The notes beneath the pieces are model-generated. The model ran no database searches. It had not been told where the DNA came from and saw nothing but the letters and a program-made list of their open reading frames with translations. Source: Pseudaeromonas paramecii (GTDB taxonomy: Bacteria; Pseudomonadota; Gammaproteobacteria; Enterobacterales; Aeromonadaceae). From it: 64,000 bases of DNA. This document shows, piece by piece, positions 16,537 through 25,808 of this stretch. The stretch covers positions 372,001-436,000 of the forward strand of contig NZ_BAABFC010000001.1 in the NCBI RefSeq assembly GCF_039540575.1, read 5' to 3'. Within the stretch, counting starts at the first letter, position 1; the number at the start of each line of letters is the position of its first letter. The position numbers were made by a program, and so were the translations under genes.

Positions 16537-16773
16537 TTAGAATAACTCTGATGCCAGGAACCCAATGGCAGCACCAGCTACTGTTCCCCAAGGCCCAAAA
16601 TAAGAACCCACCGCAGCCCCTGTTCCAACAGCCCCCATAGTGGTCTGCTTCTTTTGTGCCTTCAGTTGGTCATTCGCCGACTCACGCACCTGCTCTCGAT
16701 CGGCAGAAGCCTGCATGCCTTTCATCGCTTGCTGCCGCGTCTGAGCTCCAATATCAATCAGTCCGTAACCCAT
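16537..16773 (-). CDS. Small glycine-zipper virion protein
   Basis: A 78-residue protein with a soluble helical half (TRQQAMKGMQASADREQVRES) and a C-terminal glycine-zipper stretch (MGAVGTGAAVGSYFGPWGTVAGAAIGFLAS). Glycine-zipper peptides insert into membranes and occur in podoviral ejection proteins that form the trans-envelope channel. It sits ten bases upstream of the 476-residue internal protein in the same operon. Role as a channel component is inference. A holin is an alternative, but a better holin exists at 38429-38758. Confidence 0.7.
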   Translation of the reverse strand: MGYGLIDIGAQTRQQAMKGMQASADREQVRESANDQLKAQKKQTTMGAVGTGAAVGSYFGPWGTVAGAAIGFLASELF

Positions 16774-16782
16774 ATCTCCCCC

Positions 16783-17157
16783 TTACAAGCTGTCGTTGAC
16801 AGCGCTTTTTAGCGAGTACGAAGCCCCGCTCAGGATGTTGGTATTCCGCTCATCTGCCGCAGAGCGGATCCCGTTTTTAGCGCTGGCCGTGGCCAGGGCA
16901 GACTTGAGCCCCAGGCTGTTGTCGTTGGTGTCGGTCGCCGTGCTCACCCCCATTCGAGCCATCTGGTTGTTCTGGGCCACCTGGGCATTGTTCACGGCAT
17001 TGGCCGAGTTCTCGTCAGCCCGAGCAAGCTGAGCCGTCATCAGGCTATCGCTATCAGCGAGATCCATGAGCTGTTGCTGCTTTGGGTAGAAGCGGGTTTT
17101 CCAGTCGTCATACTGCTCACGGATTATCTGCGCGTAGGTATCAGAGGCCTGTCCCAT
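16783..17157 (-). CDS. Small virion protein, 124 aa
   Basis: Helical, Ala/Asn/Gln-rich (NSANAVNNAQVAQNNQMARMG) with an N-terminal DTYAQIIREQYDDWKTRFYPKQQQLMDLA segment. Similar segments occur in the neighbouring 17167-17787 product, so the two may be related or partners. No enzymatic motif. Position within the ejection block supports a structural or internal virion role. Not recognised as a named family. Confidence 0.65.
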   Translation of the reverse strand: MGQASDTYAQIIREQYDDWKTRFYPKQQQLMDLADSDSLMTAQLARADENSANAVNNAQVAQNNQMARMGVSTATDTNDNSLGLKSALATASAKNGIRSAADERNTNILSGASYSLKSAVNDSL

Positions 17158-17166
17158 GTTGACTCC

Positions 17167-17787
17167 TTAGCCGAATGAGCCGGTGAACGGCTTCTTGTTG
17201 GATGGCTGCCAGGTATCAGTCGTGCTGCTTGGCTTATTCATGTAGTAGCTGAGCCCTGCGCCGCCAACAGCACCGACAGCACCAGCAGTTGCTGACGCAT
17301 TGCTCTGCGCTGTGCTGGCATCACTGATCGCCTGCTTCTGGGCGTTGGTAGCAATGGAGTCATAACCTGATAAGGCCTCGGCCTTCTGTCCCGCGCCCAT
17401 GCTCACCACGTCCTGCAGGCCCGCCACATACTTGTTGGCCTGGTCTGTCTGAACCCGGTTGGTTGTGTCGATCTGCTTGCCGATCTGCTGTTCGGTCAGT
17501 CCATCCATGGTGGCCTTGTACTTGCCGCTGGTTGGATCCACACCAGCAGATGCCAAGCTGTCCACCGTGTTGCTGCGCGCCTGGGTAAATGCCTGCTGAT
17601 AAGCCAGATTGGTGTCACCAGCTAGGTCGTTGTATTTCTGCTCACTGTTGAGGTCGTCCACCTTCTCCATGAACTGGTCCTCGTACTGCGACAGCTCGTT
17701 CTTGTAGAGATCCCATTGCTCATTGGCGACGCCAGCTGCCGCTTTCTCGGCACTGGTTTCCTCAATCTCATTGCCTCCACCACCCAT
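17167..17787 (-). CDS. Virion protein with C-terminal glycine-rich membrane-like segment
   Basis: Start set at the ATG at 17787 (MGGGGNEIEE), preceded by GAGG with five-base spacing; an in-frame GTG at 17793 is possible. The 206-residue product is mostly helical and Gln/Ala-rich (ANEQWDLYKNELSQYEDQFMEKVDDLN) with a late ATAGAVGAVGGAGLSYYMN stretch typical of membrane-inserting ejection proteins. It is the first of four consecutive genes (17787 down to 15096) that look like an ejection apparatus. Function is inferred from composition and location. Confidence 0.7.
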   Translation of the reverse strand: MGGGGNEIEETSAEKAAAGVANEQWDLYKNELSQYEDQFMEKVDDLNSEQKYNDLAGDTNLAYQQAFTQARSNTVDSLASAGVDPTSGKYKATMDGLTEQQIGKQIDTTNRVQTDQANKYVAGLQDVVSMGAGQKAEALSGYDSIATNAQKQAISDASTAQSNASATAGAVGAVGGAGLSYYMNKPSSTTDTWQPSNKKPFTGSFG

Positions 17788-17794
17788 ACTCACC

Positions 17795-18154
17795 TCAAAG
17801 TGTCATCTGAAAAACCATGCGCCCCTGCGCGTCATCGGCCTGGCGCTGCCAGCCGTACTTGCTGGACACCCGCTTGAACCCAGGCCTTACCGTGTGGAAC
17901 CTGATCCAACGCGCCCCTATCTCCCTGGCCCGTTGCTGAATAAAGCCGGTGTAGGTGTCCATGCCTCCCTGCTCACAGCTCCAGGCCGCCCACACCAGCA
18001 CACCCACCACTCCATCCTCAACCAGCGGCCGCAACACACAGCCGGCGGTCCCGCGCAGAAACAAAAACGCCTGCTTGTTATGGCAGGCGTCGCTGATGCG
18101 TTGCAGCAGGTCTGGCTCACCGCATTGGGCAGCTATTTTGTCTATGGGGCTCAT
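17795..18154 (-). CDS. GNAT-like small phage protein
   Basis: A 119-residue protein: QAFLFLRGTAGCVLRPLVEDG, then GVLVWAAWS and IGARWIRFHTVRPGFKRVSSKYGW. The beta-beta-alpha pattern and the FxxVxxKxGW ending resemble small GNAT-fold proteins found near tail genes of many podoviruses and siphoviruses. No acetyl-CoA loop is obvious, so activity is uncertain. Overlaps the J-like fibre gene by four bases and is therefore co-translated with it. A structural or modification role on the tail is inference. Confidence 0.65.
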   Translation of the reverse strand: MSPIDKIAAQCGEPDLLQRISDACHNKQAFLFLRGTAGCVLRPLVEDGVVGVLVWAAWSCEQGGMDTYTGFIQQRAREIGARWIRFHTVRPGFKRVSSKYGWQRQADDAQGRMVFQMTL

Positions 18155-21100
18155 GCAAGATCGCCTGATTCGATATACATGGCGACAGCGACTTCATCAT
18201 CGCTATCGGAACCCATCATCAGCGTGGCGTTAGGCCCTGAGCTAACAACTAACCCATATAACTCGCGCCGGTATTGCAGCTGGTAGTAATGAGTTTTTCC
18301 ATCACCAGGGACAGTAAATTTGCCTTCTTTGCCAAAACTACCGCTGAATACGGCATTGCCACCTGGGCTTACCTGTGCAGATAACGCCTGCTCATAGGTG
18401 CCTTGTTCGACGACAACTGAGCCATCGCGTACAAGCCGCACACCGATTTTCATGCTTGCTGAAAATAAAACGGGGATATTGCCGGTAACATAACCTGTCG
18501 TGACTTCGTAATGTCCAAAGCCACCCTCAATATCTAGGGTTCTGGCAACAGCCATGCCCCGGGTAACGTTGATTGTCTTGGCGGTATACCAGGCAGATGC
18601 CGAACCCTCGCCTCCGTTTATGTCTGCATTGCTGTCTGATGTGTAGTTACGCTGTGAATACACCCCACCGACTATGCGCTCCGCATAGATCGTCCCCTTC
18701 ACATCACAGTCTTCCGTAATGGTGCAATTTGTGATGGTCGCTTGGTCGATGGTGGCATATCTGAATGTGCCATACAGACTGGTCACATAACGCAGCGTGG
18801 CACTCCAAGCCGTCATAACCCCAGCCGATGTAACCAGAAAATTACTGCCGATGGTGATCTGGCCGCCGTTGATCACTGGGGCTGACAGGCTTACACCGGC
18901 CTTGACGAAGTCGGCGGTGATCGTCTGGGCATTCAGGATCTGAATGGTCGCCTTCTCGATGATGGCTTGGGCCATGATCACTTGGTCATTATCGATGGCA
19001 AAAAGCGGTGACAGTGTGTTCGGGCTGTTGGGGTTGAACACAAACACCTGACTGGCAGAAATGGCCACTTGGCTGGTGCCGTCGGACTTGGCCACCAAGC
19101 CAATCCCGGCAGTGATTCCACTAGCACTGGCTTTGGCCGTCCACATGGCCTCCGCGCCATTCTGCAGATTGGCAATGGCCTGACTCTGGGTTTGCACTGT
19201 AGCGGAAGTGCTGTTTGCCTGGGCCTGCACAGTAGAGATCTGGCTGCTCAATGCCTGGTCGGCGGTAGCTCGACTGCTCGCCTCACTGGTGATCTGCCCC
19301 TGCAGGTTGCTATCTGCTGATTGGTAGCCGGCAGTCACCTGGTCAATTCTGGTAGAAAGGCTGGAATCCGCACTGGCCCGCGTCGTTTCCTCCGTTGCCA
19401 CCCGGCTAGTCAGCGTCGCATCGGCGGCCCTGTAGGCAGAGTCCAACTGCGAGATCGAGGTGGACAGCGCCTGATCGGCACTGACTCTGGCGGTTTGCTC
19501 TGAGGCGATGGCGGCGGCGTTGGTGGCATCAGCAGCTTTGTAGGCTACGTCCATGCCGCTGATCTGCTGGGACAGCGCGCTATCGCCATCAGCCACTGTC
19601 TGCTGCAGGGTGGCCAAGCTAGCGTTGGTGGTGCTATCTGCGGCCTGATAGGCTGACTCCACCTGATCAACTCTTTGCGCCAACGCCTGATCGGCATTGC
19701 TTAGGGTCGTCTGCACGGTCGAAATCTGGGCCGTCAGCTCGGCGCTGTAACTCTGAAAGGTTGCTGTCAGCTCCAGAATGGTCTTGGCCTGGGCCGCCTG
19801 CTCAGTGACCAGAACGGATTGCTCCTGGCGGATCTGCCCTGATACCGCCCGAGCCTGCCGGTCTGCCTCGGCGCTAGCCAAGGTAGACTCCAGTGATGAC
19901 TCTCCGGCGAGCACCAGGCTGGCCTGGATGTTCTCAAACTTATTGGCCAGGCTCTGCCCATCACCACTGATCACCTGCTGCAGCTCTGTCAGCTGAGCTG
20001 ATTGGCTGCTTGTGGTCGTCTCCAGCGCAGTCAAGCGCTGTGCGGTGGCAGCATCCTGCGTGGCGATAGCCTGTTCCAGACTTGTGATGCTGGAAGCAAT
20101 GGTGCTGTCAGCCTGCTCAAGCTGCGCCTTCACCTGCGAGATAAGCTGTGCGTTCGCCTCAGTGGCAGTCGTGTTGGCGCTGATCTGTTGCTCGGCGGCG
20201 GTGAGGCGGCTCCCCTGCTCGTCCACCTGTGATTGGCCCGCTTTCTGGGACAAGGTGACATTGGTTGCGTCCAGGGTTTGAGACACCTGACTGACGGTAT
20301 CGCTGACAGCCGTCAGTTCGGACTTGGTAGCGGTCAGCGCCAGCGTCGCATTGATGCCGTCGATGGTCTGCTCGACTGATGTGATCCGCTCCAGATCCCC
20401 GGCCAACTCCGCCCTGGTGACACAGGTGTTGACGATGGCCTCGATGGCATCCAGATGATTCGATACTGCTGTGATCTCCGCACCCAACTCTGACCTAACC
20501 GCGTTGACGGCATCCATGGTGATCTCGCCAGTCGTCGGATCCACGGCAAAAACCGCGTCGCGAAAGCTCGCAAAGTCCCCTTGGTACTGGTCGATCTTCT
20601 GACGCAGCTGCTCCTGAATGGTCACAACCGACAGGTAGTTATTGCCAAGATTATCCTGTGCGCTTTGAAGCAAGTCATTCACCTGAGCCTCTCGCGCATC
20701 CAGAGCGGCCAGGTCTGCCGCCGTCTGGTCAAGCGCGGTATTCAGCGCAGTCAGGTTGATCTGGAGTTGTGGAACGGCTTGGATGGGTGCCAGTAGCTCC
20801 GCGACCAAGTGGCTGGCGGCAATCTTGCCCTCCAGCTCGTTCAGTATGTCCTGCACATCCCGGCTGGTTTCGGCATAGGTGCCGGCCATCGCATTGAACG
20901 GGCCAACGATGTTGTTGCGATTGACGAACCGCACCCAGTAGAAGACAGCGGCCCCGCCACCAATGGCATCCGAATACAGGTTGGCGGCAGTCACTCCAAC
21001 CATCACCGCCATTGCCCGGTTGTCTTCCTCTGCCCGCCACACCTCAGCGTAGGCGTGGCCGTTATAGGCCGGCTTGTCCCACTCCACCAGGATGGTATGG

Positions 21101-21357
21101 AAGGCGCCATTGGCGATAACGCCGGTCGGCGCTGACGGCCGGTCGATAGTGTCGTCAGGCAGCACGCCCGGGGCGGCTTCACCGTAGTAGGTCTTATTGG
21201 CCGCCTTTCTCAAGGTGATCAGGCCAATGTCAGCCAGATCCCGGTAAGTGATGGCCTTGTCCAACCTGTCGCCGCGTTGCCCGGTCAGCAGCTCAATGTT
21301 CTCGGCCTGGGCCGCTACATCACGCCCAGCCCGGTACCCCGCCTTGCTGCCGGCCAT
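18151..21357 (-). CDS. Lambda-J-like central tail fibre with FN3 and DUF1983-type region
   Basis: A 1068-residue fibre. Residues about 75-165 form a fibronectin type III module (PSAPTGVIANGAFHTILVEWDKP). About 190-730 is a long coiled coil built of repeating units such as QVDQVESAYQAADST and DSALSQQISGMDVAYKAAD. About 735-850 resembles the DUF1983 region of siphoviral tip protein J (EAMWTAKASASG, VFNPNSPNTL, IIEKATIQILNAQTITADFVKAG). The C-terminal 200 residues are beta-rich and probably bind the host surface. It overlaps the nozzle-like gene by one base. A J-type fibre in a short-tailed phage indicates mosaic exchange with long-tailed phages. Confidence 0.85.
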   Translation of the reverse strand: MAGSKAGYRAGRDVAAQAENIELLTGQRGDRLDKAITYRDLADIGLITLRKAANKTYYGEAAPGVLPDDTIDRPSAPTGVIANGAFHTILVEWDKPAYNGHAYAEVWRAEEDNRAMAVMVGVTAANLYSDAIGGGAAVFYWVRFVNRNNIVGPFNAMAGTYAETSRDVQDILNELEGKIAASHLVAELLAPIQAVPQLQINLTALNTALDQTAADLAALDAREAQVNDLLQSAQDNLGNNYLSVVTIQEQLRQKIDQYQGDFASFRDAVFAVDPTTGEITMDAVNAVRSELGAEITAVSNHLDAIEAIVNTCVTRAELAGDLERITSVEQTIDGINATLALTATKSELTAVSDTVSQVSQTLDATNVTLSQKAGQSQVDEQGSRLTAAEQQISANTTATEANAQLISQVKAQLEQADSTIASSITSLEQAIATQDAATAQRLTALETTTSSQSAQLTELQQVISGDGQSLANKFENIQASLVLAGESSLESTLASAEADRQARAVSGQIRQEQSVLVTEQAAQAKTILELTATFQSYSAELTAQISTVQTTLSNADQALAQRVDQVESAYQAADSTTNASLATLQQTVADGDSALSQQISGMDVAYKAADATNAAAIASEQTARVSADQALSTSISQLDSAYRAADATLTSRVATEETTRASADSSLSTRIDQVTAGYQSADSNLQGQITSEASSRATADQALSSQISTVQAQANSTSATVQTQSQAIANLQNGAEAMWTAKASASGITAGIGLVAKSDGTSQVAISASQVFVFNPNSPNTLSPLFAIDNDQVIMAQAIIEKATIQILNAQTITADFVKAGVSLSAPVINGGQITIGSNFLVTSAGVMTAWSATLRYVTSLYGTFRYATIDQATITNCTITEDCDVKGTIYAERIVGGVYSQRNYTSDSNADINGGEGSASAWYTAKTINVTRGMAVARTLDIEGGFGHYEVTTGYVTGNIPVLFSASMKIGVRLVRDGSVVVEQGTYEQALSAQVSPGGNAVFSGSFGKEGKFTVPGDGKTHYYQLQYRRELYGLVVSSGPNATLMMGSDSDDEVAVAMYIESGDLA

Positions 21358-22949
21358 TACTGGATCTCCGCCATGCTGGTTGCCACCTGAATGCGCTCAA
21401 CCTCCGCCAGCCCGGATACCTCCACCTGCCACTTGTTGCCCCGCAGGCTCGGCAGACGGAAAGCTCCCGTCGGCACATCATCCAGATCAAGAACCAGCTC
21501 ACCATCCAAGTACAAGCGGAAGGTCAGATCACCGTCACCCCGACTCACCTTGGCACAGCTCATGGCCGCCTCAGTGAAGGTGAACACCTTGGAGCGCCAG
21601 GTGTAGTTGACGCTGGCCTCGCTGTCACCGCGCCAGCGGGATAGCTGAGTGCCGTGCGCCACATAGAGGGAGTCCGTAAGCAGATCCTCATAGGCCGCAT
21701 CCCAGCGGTTTGACATCTGGCGGAAGTCTCCGCTGGCCGGGTCGTACATGAAGGCATGGGTATCGGTGATGCCTATGTATTTTCCCTCATGGCACCACGC
21801 CCTCAGTGTCTCTGGGTTCATTACCTGCCACTGGCTCGGGGTGATGATCTGGACCGTCACAAGGTTGGCGCCCGAAGTGGACACGCCAACCAGGCCGTCA
21901 GGGCTGGCATACAGAACCAGGCCGTCCACGGAGACCATGGAGCGCCGGCTGATGCAGGCCTGCTGAAGCTCGATCTTGGTGCTGGTAATCGCGGACGGGC
22001 TCACCCCCTGGCACAGGTACGGGTAACCCTCGGTGCCCACCACCAGGGCGGCGCCGGTGGCTGCAATGGCCACAATCTCATGCTCAGTGGTAAGGCGGTT
22101 CGCCTCGGGCCAGGCATAGGGAAGATAGGCACCGGAGAACAGCAGCTCGTTGCCGGCAAAGCCACAGGCAATGCCGTTGGCCATCAGGCACAGCCCACGC
22201 ATGTTGTCCGGCGGCGGCAGGTAATCGTAGGTCTCCAGGGAGCCGGCCAACTCGTCACTGGCCTTACTGTCCACATAGGATGCCTGGGCGATCGGCACCT
22301 CGGCGACGAACAGGTAGTCTGCTGAGTCGTCACTGGTGACAGAACGGTAGATCCGGCGAGACGTGATGTTGCGGTCGTTGGCATCCACTGCCGGCAGCCC
22401 CAGGGTAACCGTAGAGTCTGGAATGGTGATGGTCACCTCGGTGCTGGCATCGCTCGGCGGCCCTTCCTCGCCACTGGCCGTGACATAGGTATGGACGTAG
22501 TAGCGGGTCTCATCGTCGGTGGCATCGTCATCAGTAGCACCATCAGGCGGTGTGATCTCGCCTATCTGAATGGCTGATGTCGGTGCCGACACGCCAAGCC
22601 GGTACCAGGCCGTCGGTTTGGTTGCGCCTCCTGTGGCGATGTCAGCTGTGGTCACCTTGGGATAGTCACCGTCGGTGTAATAGACCCGGCCATAGCTGTC
22701 CTGTGCGATGGGCGAGCGAATTGCTTCCACCTCAACAGCCCAGGCAAACCAGAAATTGTCCGTGTAGCGAAACAGAGTCTTTGGAGTAATGGGCAGTGTC
22801 ACACCCATAGCCAGGTCATCATTGAGCGGTTGCAGGGTGCCACGGTCAAACAGGCAGTCACGGGCTAGTGTGGCCACTTCATTCGGCAATAGATGAGGCG
22901 CCACGCGGGGCGTCTCTCCTCGCATGGTAACGATGTCGATGGTGGGCAT
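21357..22949 (-). CDS. Tail nozzle (tail tubular B-like) protein
   Basis: A 530-residue beta-rich protein (DIVTMRGETPRVAPHLLP, YRLGVSAPTSAIQIG, NRNITSRRIYRSV, then repeated beta strands). The N-terminal TMRGETPRxAPHLLP and the propeller-like body are of the kind found in podoviral nozzle/hub proteins. It would extend the connector into the short tail, between adaptor (24533-25210) and fibre. Promoter copy 2 and its terminator lie directly upstream, so this gene opens the tail/ejection module. The family name is less certain than the role. Confidence 0.7.
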   Translation of the reverse strand: MPTIDIVTMRGETPRVAPHLLPNEVATLARDCLFDRGTLQPLNDDLAMGVTLPITPKTLFRYTDNFWFAWAVEVEAIRSPIAQDSYGRVYYTDGDYPKVTTADIATGGATKPTAWYRLGVSAPTSAIQIGEITPPDGATDDDATDDETRYYVHTYVTASGEEGPPSDASTEVTITIPDSTVTLGLPAVDANDRNITSRRIYRSVTSDDSADYLFVAEVPIAQASYVDSKASDELAGSLETYDYLPPPDNMRGLCLMANGIACGFAGNELLFSGAYLPYAWPEANRLTTEHEIVAIAATGAALVVGTEGYPYLCQGVSPSAITSTKIELQQACISRRSMVSVDGLVLYASPDGLVGVSTSGANLVTVQIITPSQWQVMNPETLRAWCHEGKYIGITDTHAFMYDPASGDFRQMSNRWDAAYEDLLTDSLYVAHGTQLSRWRGDSEASVNYTWRSKVFTFTEAAMSCAKVSRGDGDLTFRLYLDGELVLDLDDVPTGAFRLPSLRGNKWQVEVSGLAEVERIQVATSMAEIQ

Positions 22950-22967
22950 TGGCTATCCGATGGGCAT

Positions 22968-22993
22968 AAAAAAGCCCGCTTGAGAGAGCGGGC
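22968..22993 (-). terminator. Intrinsic terminator below promoter copy 2
   Basis: GCCCGCT (22974-22980) pairs with AGCGGGC (22987-22993), six-base loop, followed on the minus strand by six T residues (22968-22973). It lies between the promoter-like element at 23005 and the nozzle gene. Confidence 0.9.
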
Positions 22994-23004
22994 ATGATGG
23001 GGAA

Positions 23005-23033
23005 ATCCTAACGCGAGGATATATGCAGAGCAA
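23005..23033 (-). promoter_or_regulatory. Late promoter-like element, copy 2
   Basis: Minus strand: TTGCTC (23028-23033), 17 bp, TAGGAT (23005-23010), with CGCGT before the -10 box and TTTCCCCAT after it. It is the most divergent of the four in the spacer but keeps the exact spacing and the GCGTTAGGAT core. Confidence 0.7.
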
Positions 23034-23040
23034 GCCAGGC

Positions 23041-23289
23041 CTAAGCTGCCGGTTCTGCACTGGGCGCATTGGCCACAGGCTCCAGTCCTGCCGCATCAGC
23101 ATAAGCCGCACCGTTCGGCACATCCGCCAGGAATGCCTCGCGCTCGTAACGGCCATAGGCACGGCGGACATTCTCCGTGCTGATGATCTCACCATCCCGA
23201 AGGATCTGGTTTTCCCAGCGAACATTGATGGCGTTACTGGTCGGCAACACCTCGACAGATACTAAAGCCTTTTCTTCTGATAGAGACAT
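23041..23289 (-). CDS. Small protein upstream of the nozzle gene
   Basis: An 82-residue protein. AAGGGG lies five bases before the second of two adjacent ATGs, so I start at 23289. It has beta strands (VSVEVLPTSNAINVRWENQI) then a charged segment (VRRAYGRYEREAFLAD) and an Ala/Pro tail. Small proteins with this shape often accompany tail-fibre genes in podoviruses, which suggests a fibre-associated or assembly role. No specific family recognised. Confidence 0.6.
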   Translation of the reverse strand: MSLSEEKALVSVEVLPTSNAINVRWENQILRDGEIISTENVRRAYGRYEREAFLADVPNGAAYADAAGLEPVANAPSAEPAA

Positions 23290-23298
23290 CATTACCCC

Positions 23299-24522
23299 TT
23301 AGATTTCATAGACACCAGACAAGCGGATTTCAGCTGATGAATCAATTTGTAACGCAGCACGCAGCGCCTGCTGACTCTCATAGAACAGTGAGAACCTGGA
23401 GGTGGATGGCCGAATTAACGCAATGACAGATCCTGAATATGAAAGGTTCTGCGATGACACATGAAACGTTGGATATATCGCATTTGCCGATGACGTGAAG
23501 GGCAGTCCACCAATGTCTAACGCCCCTGTTCCTGTGTGCGCAGACCAGACCAATTGCAGATCAAAAAAAACTCTGTTTCCTATCCTGGTATAACGCCCAA
23601 CCTGTGATGAATACGTCCCGACGCCGACTGTCGTCCCACCCAAAATAGTAGGCGTAAATGAACCAACCTCATATGGCATATTCCGCTGAGAGATGGCCTC
23701 ATACCATGAGTCAAAAACATACGTGGCGCCGGAATCTACCGTGTAGACATACCGATAAAACACCCTCCCGGTAACAATGTCAGTGGCTGTTTGCTGGTAT
23801 CTGGCGGCACCAGATCCAATGGGTGAGCCAACGCTGCGAATAATCCAATAGTTGATCGAGGCATCAGGTCTATTGGCCGGCGCATATCCTGATGCACACC
23901 GTATGTCCACCTTGGCCACATACGGCACAAAGTCCACAGAGTTAAAATCCGAAAAACCGGCTTCAATGAATTTTGACTGCGATCCGATGCCCAACGTAGT
24001 CCGCATGGCCGCCGCATCCGCATCATCCAGCAGGGTATCGGCAAAGGCCGAGATCCCTAGGTTGCGGCGGGCGGTGGCCACGTTGCCCAGGCCGGCCAGG
24101 TTGCCGGATTTGCTCAGCATGCTGGACAAAGAAGGTACGGTTACCTGCTGACCATCCGGGGCAGTGAAAGTGACATCGCCTGCTCCGCTAACAATCGCGC
24201 CAAGCGCATCAATATAGCCGCCCATGTAGGCGTAGAACTCCGACACCTTGCGGGACAACGCTGGCGTAGTACCATCTCGTGTGTTGTCTATCCGGTACGC
24301 CTGCCCACTGGCCGTAGCGCCAAGGTAGGTGTCTGCCAGATACAGCACGGTATCCGACTCAACGTAATCCACCTCATAGGCTGCCCCATCAGGCCCCCAG
24401 AAGGTATGGCCCTTGGCTGGCTTGTTGCTTGCGGTACTGGCCCAGGTAGTTCCAGAACCAGTCACTTTCTTGCTGTTTTGCGTGACAGATACTGTGCCAA
24501 CGCGGATCCAAGTTCCTGCCAT
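23299..24522 (-). CDS. Tail fibre protein
   Basis: A 407-residue fibre. The N-terminal attachment module (GTWIRVGTVSVTQNSKKVTGSG, residues 1-75) is shared with many podoviral fibres. Residues 110-180 hold the repeated LGNVATARRNLGIS and DAAAMRTTLGIG motifs typical of trimeric fibres. The last 130 residues are a beta-rich tip (GNRVFFDLQLVWSAHTGTG, LPFTSSANAIY) that should contact the host. The tip is lower in GC than the shaft, consistent with exchange of receptor-binding ends. A second fibre is the J-like protein, so this phage may use two receptor-binding proteins. Confidence 0.85.
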   Translation of the reverse strand: MAGTWIRVGTVSVTQNSKKVTGSGTTWASTASNKPAKGHTFWGPDGAAYEVDYVESDTVLYLADTYLGATASGQAYRIDNTRDGTTPALSRKVSEFYAYMGGYIDALGAIVSGAGDVTFTAPDGQQVTVPSLSSMLSKSGNLAGLGNVATARRNLGISAFADTLLDDADAAAMRTTLGIGSQSKFIEAGFSDFNSVDFVPYVAKVDIRCASGYAPANRPDASINYWIIRSVGSPIGSGAARYQQTATDIVTGRVFYRYVYTVDSGATYVFDSWYEAISQRNMPYEVGSFTPTILGGTTVGVGTYSSQVGRYTRIGNRVFFDLQLVWSAHTGTGALDIGGLPFTSSANAIYPTFHVSSQNLSYSGSVIALIRPSTSRFSLFYESQQALRAALQIDSSAEIRLSGVYEI

Positions 24523-24532
24523 GCCCTACCCC

Positions 24533-25210
24533 TTACCGCCCGGTGACTCGGTTAAAGCCCTGCTCGCGGCGCTGCTCCAGGTTCGCATCGACCTGGGTTT
24601 TCTCACCAAGTTGCTGCAGATAGGCCTGGTAGTGCCCGGATGCACGGTTCGAGTTGGCGGCGTATTCAGCATCCTTGGAGAAGGCCCGATACAGGATGAA
24701 GTCGATCAGCGGGTTGATGTAGATGTCGTCCAGATCTGCGATAGCGGGGTTCGTGTCGTCTTCCACGTCGGCAAGCAGCTTCGCCTGGGGCGCCACCGAG
24801 TACACGATATCAATGCTGACATTCGCCGCCGGGCCGGGATACAGGTAGAAGGTCTTGGGATCCCGGTCGTCGTAGGTGTACGCCTCAACCCGGGTGGCAG
24901 TGTTGGTGCTGTGCCAGTCAGGGTAACTGTCATCGAGCGCCTTGCGCTCAGTGAAGTTGATCACCCGGCCACTGGCATTGCGCAGCACTTCAATCAGGCG
25001 CAGGGCATCAGCAGGCAGCACCTGCTTAGTGCCGGCGACGCAGGTGAATGCCACGTTCTTGGTGTGAGCATCTGGACGCACCAGCACGATAGCCCGGGTG
25101 GCGTCGTTGTAGTAGTCGAGCAACTCCTGCTTGGTCCAGCGAGTCCACGTCTTGTCATTGAGCAGCGTGTTCGCACGCCCCAGGATAGAGGCGACAGTTA
25201 TGGTAGCCAT
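24533..25210 (-). CDS. Head-tail adaptor protein (DUF6682 type)
   Basis: A 225-residue protein with the features of the phage adaptor family: VASILGRANTLLND, WTKQELLDYYNDATRAIVLVRPDA, then a beta domain and a helical end (DIYINPLIDFILYRAFSKDAEYAANSNRASGHY). This family forms the ring between portal and nozzle (tail tubular A position). Placement between the connector-type gene 25221-25805 and the fibre genes agrees. Confidence in the role is high. Confidence 0.82.
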   Translation of the reverse strand: MATITVASILGRANTLLNDKTWTRWTKQELLDYYNDATRAIVLVRPDAHTKNVAFTCVAGTKQVLPADALRLIEVLRNASGRVINFTERKALDDSYPDWHSTNTATRVEAYTYDDRDPKTFYLYPGPAANVSIDIVYSVAPQAKLLADVEDDTNPAIADLDDIYINPLIDFILYRAFSKDAEYAANSNRASGHYQAYLQQLGEKTQVDANLEQRREQGFNRVTGR

Positions 25211-25220
25211 GGATCAAACC

Positions 25221-25805
25221 TCAGATGAACGTGTGCGAGCGCACCGGGTTGGAAAAGTCCGTTTGAGTGGGGGCGGCATGGTTGCGCCGGAAGCGCCCGG
25301 CATCGCGGAACCCTTCCACAAAAGCGGCTTGATGGAACTTGGCCCGCCCTGGGTCGGTCCAGGGTCGGTCTGGCTGGGCATACAGGATGGCCGCGGCACC
25401 ATGGCAGATGGTATCGGCGTGGTCTGCCAGCAGCTGGGCCGGCAGTTGCTCGGCGGCCAAAACCGGGGCAGCCACATACCACAGACGCACATCAGGTAGA
25501 TCAGTCAGGACACTCACCTGGTTTGGGCTGATCGCGAAGTAGTCCGCTCCGCTCTTGAGCGGCTCGCCATCCTCTGCCGTGGTCAGGTAGAGCAGATCAC
25601 AAGCTGTCATGCCTTCTTGATCACAGACCGCCAGCAATGAGCCAGCTGCCGGCGCCGCGACAGTGCGATCCAGTGCCAGCAGGCCGGACTCTCGACAGAA
25701 GGCGATAGAGGCGGTCGTGATGGCCTCCCCCATCGTGATCTCCAGAGGGCCGGTGATCTGCTGGCGCAGGGCAGGCAGAAACAGATCTCGATCTACCAGC
25801 TCCAT
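25221..25805 (-). CDS. Probable head-tail connector or completion protein
   Basis: A 194-residue protein of alpha/beta character (DLFLPALRQQITGPLEITMGEAITTASIAFCRESGLL; DADTICHGAAAILYAQPDRPW; AAFVEGFRDAGRFRRNHA). No named family is certain. It starts three bases from the stop of the preceding gene (25809) and lies between capsid-associated genes and the adaptor, where podoviruses carry head-completion proteins. That role is inferred from gene order. Confidence 0.65.
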   Translation of the reverse strand: MELVDRDLFLPALRQQITGPLEITMGEAITTASIAFCRESGLLALDRTVAAPAAGSLLAVCDQEGMTACDLLYLTTAEDGEPLKSGADYFAISPNQVSVLTDLPDVRLWYVAAPVLAAEQLPAQLLADHADTICHGAAAILYAQPDRPWTDPGRAKFHQAAFVEGFRDAGRFRRNHAAPTQTDFSNPVRSHTFI

Positions 25806-25808
25806 GGA

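Noticed and set aside
18151..25210. Diversity-generating retroelement, looked for because of the podovirus-like fibre genes
   Set aside because: No reverse transcriptase and no template/variable repeat pair seen near the fibres.
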